From contig JBDKTK010000266.1 in assembly GCA_039680225.1 (NCBI GenBank), forward strand, positions 1 to 5,051: DNA of 5,051 bases, given 5' to 3'. The stretch comes from JBDKTK01 sp039680225. GTDB taxonomy: Bacteria; Desulfobacterota; Syntrophia; Syntrophales; UBA4778. Position numbers and translations under genes: made by a program. Of the stretch, positions 1-4,195 are shown piece after piece. The notes beneath the pieces were generated by a model that saw only the letters and a list, made by a program, of their open reading frames with translations, made no database searches and was not told the origin of the DNA. Position 1 is the stretch's first letter. Every line of letters starts with the position of its first letter.

Positions 1-885
1 CCTGCGGCCGGAGAAAGAAACCGTGCCGTCGCCGGTTGCGGAAACGGGGGTCCCCGTCGCCGCGGCATAATCGACGCCGCGATGGGGCCTGTAGGTCCTG
101 AGGACAGGGTGCAGGCGCTTATGCGTAAAGTATGAGCTTATCCGGCGAAAACTCAGGGGCGCCATGAGAAAGGATTTCTTGAGGGACTTGCCTTCGGCAT
201 CGAAATAGCCGGCCTTGCCGTCCAGTTCAAAGCGGTATGCGGCATGCCTGGACCCTGCATTTACCAGCTCCGCTGACAACACCTCTCCGTACTTCCTGAA
301 GCTGCCGTCCAGGTAGAGGCCTTCGACAACTATGGAGTAAGTGTCCCCGGGTTGCAGATCGGATGTAAAATCGATTTCCGTCTCGAATAATTCTGCAAGC
401 TTCATGGCGAGAAGAAAACTTTCCCGGTCTTCCCCGACAGAGCTGATGAGATTGTGCCCGATCGGTCCGGATACGGTCAGGGTGCGGGATTCGTAAGGCA
501 CCTTGCGCCGCTGGGCCTGGAAACCCCTCTGCGTCCGCTCGATGTTGAGAAAAAAATCCTCGTCGATGCGGTACGCGAGGGAATTTACGCGATTGTCATT
601 ATCAATGCAGATCGTGTACGGTTGTCCCGCATTGATGTCCGTGATTTCATGTACGCTCGCCGAGGCCTCCTTGATTTCGAACAGGGTGTCCATGTCAAGG
701 CCGTGCCTTTTGAAGATGATGAACAGCGACTCCCCCCGTTTCACGACATCGCTGATGATTTTGCCTGAATAGATTTTCGGTTTTTCCGAAAGAACAGACC
801 CGAACGGGATCATGTAATTAAAGATAATGAAAATCGCCGAGAAGGCGACAGCGGACATGAACCAGAAATCCGGGTTGCGATCCAA
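1..885 (-). CDS. Membrane-anchored M23 (MepM-like) peptidoglycan endopeptidase, C-terminus cut by window edge
   Basis: The reverse strand is open for 295 codons from TTG at 885 to base 1 with no stop, so the gene continues outside the window. The product starts with a short N-terminus and one hydrophobic span (about residues 9-29), a signal anchor. A degenerate OapA/LysM-like segment follows (about 46-65, containing VVKRGESLF). A middle domain (about 158-185) carries the ELFETEIDF...DLQPGD signature usual in MepM-type proteins. The M23 domain then begins with ISSYFTHKRLHP and the zinc motif HRGVD (His268, Asp272). The second half, including the HxH motif, is missing only because the window ends. 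M23 enzymes of this group cut peptide crosslinks in periplasmic murein. TTG is chosen because AAAGGA lies 9 nt upstream, an in-frame stop lies about 60 nt upstream, and the first in-frame ATG would fall inside the membrane span. Family assignment is firm; the exact cleaved bond is inferred. Confidence 0.93.
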   Translation of the reverse strand, partial: MDRNPDFWFMSAVAFSAIFIIFNYMIPFGSVLSEKPKIYSGKIISDVVKRGESLFIIFKRHGLDMDTLFEIKEASASVHEITDINAGQPYTICIDNDNRVNSLAYRIDEDFFLNIERTQRGFQAQRRKVPYESRTLTVSGPIGHNLISSVGEDRESFLLAMKLAELFETEIDFTSDLQPGDTYSIVVEGLYLDGSFRKYGEVLSAELVNAGSRHAAYRFELDGKAGYFDAEGKSLKKSFLMAPLSFRRISSYFTHKRLHPVLRTYRPHRGVDYAAATGTPVSATGDGTVSFSGRR

Positions 886-894
886 CTTCCACCA

Positions 895-900
895 TCCTTT
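895..900 (-). promoter_or_regulatory. Ribosome binding site deciding the TTG start of the M23 gene
   Basis: AAAGGA on the reverse strand stands 9 nt before TTG at 885. An ATG overlapping this site (GGATGG) is in another frame and leads only to a short shadow frame, so the TTG is the supported start. Confidence 0.65.
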
Positions 901-930
901 CCAAAACTGAATTAAATTGGCCGCCTGCAG

Positions 931-1020
931 GGCATCCGAATTGCTTTAGCAAACAATGAAGTGAAACCGGGAAGTGCGGAGATTGAGGATTAGCAAGCAA
1001 CCAGAGGTGAATCGGATGCC
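931..1020 (-). promoter_or_regulatory. Candidate structured 5' leader of the M23 gene
   Basis: On the reverse-strand transcript a 9-base arm (GGCATCCGA, bases 1020-1012) is perfectly complementary to TCGGATGCC (bases 939-931), enclosing 72 nt. Inside lies a small hairpin, TTGC-TAAA-GCAA. Just downstream, before the ribosome binding site, is the 10-bp palindrome GCCTGCAGGC. The pairing lies wholly within the predicted untranslated leader (about 886-1032). I do not recognise a known riboswitch class. It could be a regulatory RNA fold, a protein operator read as DNA, or chance pairing. Confidence 0.35.
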
Positions 1021-1038
1021 AATAATTTGTTGGCCGGT

Positions 1039-1067
1039 ATTATATAAAAGCAAACGAAGTTGGTCAA
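1039..1067 (-). promoter_or_regulatory. Near-consensus sigma70 promoter for the M23 gene
   Basis: On the reverse strand TTGACC (-35, bases 1067-1062) and a perfect TATAAT (-10, bases 1044-1039) are separated by exactly 17 nt. Transcription would start near 1032 and give a leader of about 147 nt before the TTG start. It lies after the stop of the upstream 121-aa gene on the same strand, so the peptidase probably has its own promoter. Confidence 0.8.
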
Positions 1068-1188
1068 GCAGGTATTTGCCTGCGAACGAAACGCGGATGA
1101 TGATGGCTGCGCCCGCACCGGGCCCCCGCCGGGCGGACACAACGAGAAATGCGGCAATCCTTTCCCGGATGCCCTTATCGGCAAGCAA
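1068..1188. other. Intergenic stretch with a GC-rich hairpin and no gene
   Basis: This is the part of the 303-bp gap between the M23 gene and the 121-aa gene that lies upstream of the promoter. It holds a GC-rich inverted repeat (GCCCG at 1111-1115 against CGGGC at 1130-1134, with further GC pairing inside). This could fold in the RNA leaving the 121-aa gene, but no T-run follows on either strand, so it is not a standard intrinsic terminator. Short open frames here have no ribosome binding site and look like noise. Confidence 0.5.
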
Positions 1189-1554
1189 TCACTTCAGGAC
1201 GAAACTGAAGGTTTCGGAAAATGCATCATCGTACATGGTAATGTCGTCTCCATTCATTTCGCCTTTGAAGAGGCTGGGCGTGCCGTGGTCATACCCTTCG
1301 AAAGTGTTCCCGGTGACAATTAACTCGACGTAATACATGCCTCCGAAATCATACAGTTCGTAAGCATTTTCATCGCCCAGTCCCGATAAATAGCATCCCC
1401 TGTCCCGGTCGAAGACCTTGACACTGGCAGGCGTCACGGGGCCCTCGATAAATATGTCCTTTGCCTGTGATTTGTCGTAAATGGACGTCGCGTCCCGGCC
1501 CGAGATAAGCCGCCCTGCGACATAAGCTATGCAAGTCCGCAATTTTGGATGCAT
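1189..1554 (-). CDS. Small protein of five ~20-residue Tyr/Phe-Asp repeats, function unknown
   Basis: This 121-aa protein starts at ATG 1554, with an excellent AAAAGGAGT site 9 nt upstream, and ends in TGA at 1189-1191. I do not recognise a named family with confidence. The clear feature is an internal repeat: [YF]D pairs at residues 26, 48, 68, 88 and 108, spaced 22, 20, 20 and 20. Each is followed by a polar/Gly stretch and alternating hydrophobic residues (for example IFIEG, CYLSG, VELIVTG). That pattern suggests stacked beta hairpins or a small beta-solenoid. The N-terminus (about 1-25, ending AYVAGRLISG) is not a convincing signal peptide, so a cytoplasmic location is likely. The protein is acidic overall, with two cysteines (8 and 54). 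It is divergent from the lipoprotein gene at 1816 and co-directional with the M23 gene but separated from it by a promoter. The gene is well supported; function is open. Confidence 0.85.
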   Translation of the reverse strand: MHPKLRTCIAYVAGRLISGRDATSIYDKSQAKDIFIEGPVTPASVKVFDRDRGCYLSGLGDENAYELYDFGGMYYVELIVTGNTFEGYDHGTPSLFKGEMNGDDITMYDDAFSETFSFVLK

Positions 1555-1563
1555 TTATTTATG

Positions 1564-1572
1564 ACTCCTTTT
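1564..1572 (-). promoter_or_regulatory. Strong Shine-Dalgarno of the 121-aa repeat-protein gene
   Basis: The reverse strand reads AAAAGGAGT, followed by nine A/T-rich bases (CATAAATAA) and ATG. This fixes the start at 1554 and supports the small gene being translated. No convincing -35/-10 pair was found for it upstream; a weak TTGTGT with an A/T-rich -10-like stretch lies further out. Confidence 0.8.
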
Positions 1573-1600
1573 ACCTGACTGAAATGAACAGCGCATAATT

Positions 1601-1613
1601 CCGAAAACCAAGC
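1601..1613 (+). repeat. 13-bp direct repeat, copy 1
   Basis: CCGAAAACCAAGC here is identical to copy 2 at 1779-1791. Counting the next four bases the match is 16 of 17. Copy 1 lies 46 bp upstream of the start of the 121-aa gene, in reverse orientation relative to that gene. Confidence 0.75.
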
Positions 1614-1712
1614 CAAATCGCTTTACCAGATTTTCGGGATTTTTAGAATTTCTTTCTCGAACGGACACAAAGCCGGGAGATGCCCTGCAATTCAGGCGGC
1701 CTATTTATTTAA

Positions 1713-1740
1713 TTGACAAATCATTCCGGGAAATTATATC
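1713..1740 (+). promoter_or_regulatory. Sigma70-like promoter for the lipoprotein/YkgJ operon
   Basis: A perfect TTGACA (1713-1718) is followed after 16 nt by TATATC (1735-1740). Transcription would start near 1747, leaving a leader of about 70 nt that contains the second copy of the 13-bp direct repeat. The -35 box is excellent and the -10 box moderate. Confidence 0.65.
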
Positions 1741-1778
1741 AGTTGAGCGGGCCTTGCAGCTGCCTTTGGCTACTTGAA

Positions 1779-1791
1779 CCGAAAACCAAGC
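1779..1791 (+). repeat. 13-bp direct repeat, copy 2
   Basis: This is the second copy of CCGAAAACCAAGC, 24 bp before the ATG at 1816 and downstream of the predicted transcription start. It would therefore sit in the leader RNA or act as a downstream operator. No third copy was found in the window on either strand. Confidence 0.75.
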
Positions 1792-1815
1792 AAAACTCTC
1801 ATCGCGAGGTGGATT

Positions 1816-2367
1816 ATGAAGAGGAAATTATTACTGATTTGTCTGGCCGCTGTCTTTGCGATTTCATGTAATGCGACAACAAAGGTCTGGCTCAATCAGC
1901 AGGAAATCAAACCCTCCGTAAATGAATACGCAATTTACAAGAACAAGGACCTGATGCTGACGCTCTATAACAACGCAAGCAGGTATTATTACAGCGATGC
2001 CCTGAGCGAGATCAGCTATACCAGTTTCCCCTCCGTGAACACTTTTCTGCTCGACGTCTACCAGGACATGTTCATGAGGGCCGGCTTCATCATCTATGCG
2101 GGAAAGCCGAGCGCAAGGATAGTCCCGGAGCTGAAGATAAATGTAAGCTGGATTTCCGACGAGACCATGGTAAACGATGTATTGCTGACCCTGGATGAGG
2201 GGATACGTTTTAAAAAGCAATACACGATAAAAATGCCTCCCTCGAAACAGACCGACACGACAGAGCAATTGCAGAAGAAGGCATACCGGATGATGGAGCA
2301 GTCGGGAAGGGCGATCCTGGACGACCCGGCCTTCCAGAAGGCGTACAGCGCCATTCAGCCGAAGTGA
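1816..2367 (+). CDS. Predicted lipoprotein of unknown function (LptE/YajG-like layout)
   Basis: This 183-aa protein has a short basic N-terminus (MKRK), a hydrophobic core and a likely lipobox ending at Cys18 (FAISC), so it is predicted to be a lipid-anchored periplasmic or outer-membrane protein. The frame is also open from TTG at 1774, but that start has no ribosome binding site and would bury the signal peptide. ATG at 1816 has GAGG six bases upstream and a good signal sequence. The mature part holds a Tyr-rich patch (about 57-59, YYY) and a helix-plus-strand block, FLLDVYQDMFMRAGF (about 77-91), followed by alternating strands (RIVPELKINVSW). It then has a charged helical tail (about 147-178). 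This order recalls small alpha/beta outer-membrane lipoproteins such as LptE or YajG, but I see no diagnostic motif. It is probably co-transcribed with the YkgJ-type gene 30 bp downstream. Confidence 0.85.
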   Translation: MKRKLLLICLAAVFAISCNATTKVWLNQQEIKPSVNEYAIYKNKDLMLTLYNNASRYYYSDALSEISYTSFPSVNTFLLDVYQDMFMRAGFIIYAGKPSARIVPELKINVSWISDETMVNDVLLTLDEGIRFKKQYTIKMPPSKQTDTTEQLQKKAYRMMEQSGRAILDDPAFQKAYSAIQPK

Positions 2368-2397
2368 TATGATTTAACCACCTGAAAACGGTTCACA

Positions 2398-2700
2398 ATG
2401 CTGGCGCAACCAAGGATGCCGATACCCTGCGTGGGATGCGGCTACTGCTGCCTTAAGAAGACCTGCACTTTCGGGAAAATCAGGCATCCGGAGTCTGTCG
2501 ACGGAAGGTGCCGGGAACTTCAATGGAACGGCAGGAGATATTTGTGCGGCATAATGGACCTCCCCCGGACCGGGGATTATTACCGCATGGAACTGCGCGC
2601 CGGCGCCGGCTGCCTTACATCCCTCAATCCCTGGCGGGAGGACGTCAGGGAGAGGTCGGATGAGGAAATGCTGGCGATCAGGCTCAACGTAAAAGACTGA
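2398..2700 (+). CDS. YkgJ/UPF0153-type cysteine-cluster protein
   Basis: This 100-aa protein opens with the signature CxxCGxCC (Cys11, 14, 17, 18), followed by Cys23, Cys38, Cys50 and Cys72, eight cysteines in all. This N-terminal pattern defines the YkgJ-like family, thought to bind zinc or an iron-sulfur cluster; biochemical roles are mostly unknown. No signal peptide is present, so it is cytoplasmic. The start is uncertain: an in-frame TGA at 2383-2385 prevents a longer form, and ATG 2398 has no clear Shine-Dalgarno. In-frame ATG 2416 has AAGG directly abutting it, which is too close. The gene begins 30 bp after the lipoprotein gene and ends just before a terminator, so the two probably form an operon. 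The C-terminal half is Arg- and Glu-rich (WREDVRERSDEE). Confidence 0.9.
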   Translation: MLAQPRMPIPCVGCGYCCLKKTCTFGKIRHPESVDGRCRELQWNGRRYLCGIMDLPRTGDYYRMELRAGAGCLTSLNPWREDVRERSDEEMLAIRLNVKD

Positions 2701-2715
2701 ATTTTTTGCAGTATC

Positions 2716-2753
2716 AAAAGAGGGCGGGCCGGCAGCGGCCGGCCCTCTTTTTT
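2716..2753 (+). terminator. Intrinsic (Rho-independent) terminator after the YkgJ-type gene
   Basis: AAAAGAGGGC pairs with GCCCTCTTTT (10 bp). A single G-G mismatch follows, then a 5-bp inner stem (GGCCG/CGGCC) closed by a GCAG loop, with a run of six T at 2748-2753. It lies 16 bp after the stop codon. The opposite strand has a shorter T-run, so weak bidirectional action is possible. Confidence 0.94.
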
Positions 2754-2783
2754 CTCCCCCGCGCATATCGGCCCGTCAATCAA

Positions 2784-2799
2784 CTTAACATCTCTTAAC
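2784..2799 (+). promoter_or_regulatory. Candidate tandem regulator-binding half-sites (CTTAAC x2)
   Basis: CTTAAC occurs at 2784-2789 and again at 2794-2799, a period of 10 bp, with a looser CTTAAA at 2842-2847. Tandem CTTAA-type half-sites about one helical turn apart resemble OmpR-family (for example PmrA/QseB) boxes, although the classical spacing there is 11. They lie about 95-110 bp upstream of the small lipoprotein start. Nearby TTGTCG (2800-2805) is a possible -35 box, but its -10 partner is poor. Tentative. Confidence 0.3.
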
Positions 2800-2859
2800 T
2801 TGTCGCTGCCTCAGAATTTCGATTAATCTCGGCTGAAAACACTTAAAAGGCTCGTTATT

Positions 2860-2869
2860 CCCGATCGGG
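2860..2869. repeat. 10-bp palindrome in the leader of the small lipoprotein gene
   Basis: CCCGATCGGG is a perfect palindrome 24 bp before the ATG at 2894 and 12 bp before the AGGAGG site. It could be an operator. As RNA it can form only a very tight hairpin, so a role is not established. Confidence 0.3.
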
Positions 2870-2893
2870 CCGAACCATTTCAGGAGGCATAAG

Positions 2894-3211
2894 ATGAAAA
2901 AATCATTTGCGCTGTTTTTCTCCCTTACTCTTTTATTCGCCCTGAACGCCTGCGCCCAGCCGGGCGGCGGGCCCGGCGGAGATCAAGGCAGCGGGACGCC
3001 CCCCGCGCCGCCTTTCGTAAAAGCCTGTGCGTCGCTCAGTGAAGGCGCTTCCTGCTCGTTTTCCGACAGGGACGGCACCAAAATAACGGGAAAATGCATT
3101 ATGAAAACTAATCCCAGAGGAAATAAGGAGCTGGTATGCTATAATGAGTCGTTTTTCAGGAAAATGGAATTCCGCCGGGACCGAGGGCAGTTTCGCCCTG
3201 AGCAGCAATAG
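2894..3211 (+). CDS. Small four-cysteine predicted lipoprotein
   Basis: This 105-aa protein starts at ATG 2894 behind a perfect AGGAGG six bases upstream. The signal peptide ends in a classical lipobox, LNAC, with Cys20 as the lipid anchor. A Gly/Pro-rich linker (about 23-40) leads to a compact domain with Cys45, Cys54, Cys68 and Cys82 in the pattern AC-x8-CSF-x7-ITGKC-x13-C. Similar small secreted domains of the type 'C...G..CSF...G...G.C....LVC' occur in many proteobacterial exported proteins, in my recollection. Four cysteines in an exported domain suggest two disulfides. The tail (about 89-105) is rich in Arg, Phe and Gln. Its function is unknown. The next lipoprotein gene follows closely with no terminator between, so they are likely co-transcribed. 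Confidence 0.9.
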   Translation: MKKSFALFFSLTLLFALNACAQPGGGPGGDQGSGTPPAPPFVKACASLSEGASCSFSDRDGTKITGKCIMKTNPRGNKELVCYNESFFRKMEFRRDRGQFRPEQQ

Positions 3212-3319
3212 ACGGCAATGGCAGATGATCCTGAGATAACCGGGGCTGTTGCGGGCTGTTGTGTTGTAAAGAACAAGAGAAAGATATTTTCAAAAGTGCG
3301 CGTGATTTCAAAAAAATCG

Positions 3320-4174
3320 ATGAAGCGCGGATGCAGCCTGTTTTTTATTTGCTCCATCCTCCCGCTGTTCATGTGCTGCGGCATGCCGGATAGAATGGGA
3401 CCCCCTTCCCCCGGGCCACCTGCAGTTCAAAAAACGGCGGTCGCAAAATACGACATTTCGCTGATTGCTGTTGAGAGGGGCTCTGACCCGATCAATGTGC
3501 AGGACAGGCAATTCATCTATAACGTTGCCAAAGACGATGCAGGGTCCTCTTTCGAAGACGAGAAGGTCGCAATCACATGGAAGCCGGGCCCTGTGGCTTT
3601 CGGGTTAAAAATAACGAACAAAACGGGGTCCGGGATTAAAGTAGTCTGGGATGAAGCACGGTTCATCGACAGGGGAAGCAATACCGCCCAGCGGATGCTC
3701 CATTCGGGATTTGGTTACGATGAGAGGAACCTCTCCCAACCCCCTGCGTTGGTTCCCGCCGGGGGCGTCCTCAATGATTTTATGCATCCGGCTGATAATT
3801 TCCGGATCGTTGAAAATGATGAAAAAGGCCGGGGCGATCGATACAATTACTGGGTAAGGGCGCCGTTTCTGCCTGACCAGCTCAGGGAGGGTTCCGAAGA
3901 AAGAAAAGCAAAAGCAGAACCCGGCCGGCCCGGAGATCTCGCAAAAACATTGAGAGCACAAGCGGAAAAATTCATCGGCAAAACATATAGTGTTATCCTT
4001 CGCCTGGAAATCAACAACACCCGCCTTTATTATTTCTCCACGTTCCGAATTGACGGCGTCAGGGTGACCGAAGCCGAGGTGAAGCGGCCTCCTGTCCCGG
4101 GGCAGCGTGAAAGACGCGGCATGCCGCCGGGAATGCGGCCGTCTTTCAGCGCAGCCAACCTCCATCCCCATTGA
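3320..4174 (+). CDS. Predicted lipoprotein with beta-rich (Ig-like?) domain, function unknown
   Basis: The chosen start, ATG 3320, gives 284 aa beginning MKRGCSLFF, a short basic N-terminus and hydrophobic core ending at a Cys-Cys pair (19-20). This looks like a lipoprotein signal, although the residue before Cys19 is Met, which is unusual. The frame is open back to ATG 3218, which adds 34 charged residues before the signal. Neither start has a good ribosome site, so the true start is uncertain. After a Pro/Gly-rich linker (about 21-35) comes a domain with FGLKITNKTGSGIKVVWDEARFID (split here as FGLKITNKT, residues 94-102, and KVVWDEARFID, 107-117), then LHSG (127-130), a PPALVPAGG turn (141-149) and a late TYSVILRLEI strand (222-231). 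This order is typical of a family of uncharacterised bacterial lipoproteins with Ig-like folds. The C-terminus is Pro/Arg/Gly/Met-rich. The gene likely shares a transcript with the upstream lipoprotein and ends 21 bp from the convergent HD-GYP gene. Confidence 0.87.
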   Translation: MKRGCSLFFICSILPLFMCCGMPDRMGPPSPGPPAVQKTAVAKYDISLIAVERGSDPINVQDRQFIYNVAKDDAGSSFEDEKVAITWKPGPVAFGLKITNKTGSGIKVVWDEARFIDRGSNTAQRMLHSGFGYDERNLSQPPALVPAGGVLNDFMHPADNFRIVENDEKGRGDRYNYWVRAPFLPDQLREGSEERKAKAEPGRPGDLAKTLRAQAEKFIGKTYSVILRLEINNTRLYYFSTFRIDGVRVTEAEVKRPPVPGQRERRGMPPGMRPSFSAANLHPH

Positions 4175-4195
4175 TCACAAAAGATGATTAAGCGT

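Noticed and set aside
454..772. Two plus-strand open frames (104 and 89 aa)
   Set aside because: They lie antisense to the well-supported M23 coding frame, lack ribosome sites and have no recognisable domain; they are shadows.
886..1032. Known riboswitch (for example cyclic-di-GMP class I) in the peptidase leader
   Set aside because: I could not find the conserved core bases of the classes I know; only generic pairing is visible.
1111..1134. Intrinsic terminator after the 121-aa gene
   Set aside because: The GC-rich inverted repeat has no T-run on the minus strand and is at most a Rho-dependent or pausing structure.
946..1333. Overlapping short open frames on both strands in and beside the intergenic gap
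   Set aside because: They overlap the promoter, the leader or the 121-aa gene, have no ribosome site and have low-complexity translations from GC-rich DNA.
1614..1778. A small insertion element between the two 13-bp repeats
   Set aside because: The interior ends show no terminal inverted repeats, and the segment contains the operon promoter, so a MITE-type element is not supported.
1774..1815. TTG start for the lipoprotein giving 14 extra residues
   Set aside because: There is no ribosome site before it, it overlaps the 13-bp repeat, and it would put a non-signal extension ahead of a normal lipoprotein signal peptide; ATG 1816 has GAGG at good spacing.
3605..4171. 188-aa minus-strand open frame opposite the larger lipoprotein
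   Set aside because: It mirrors the plus-strand gene almost exactly, has no domain and has no start signal; the plus-strand protein has a signal peptide and family-like motifs.
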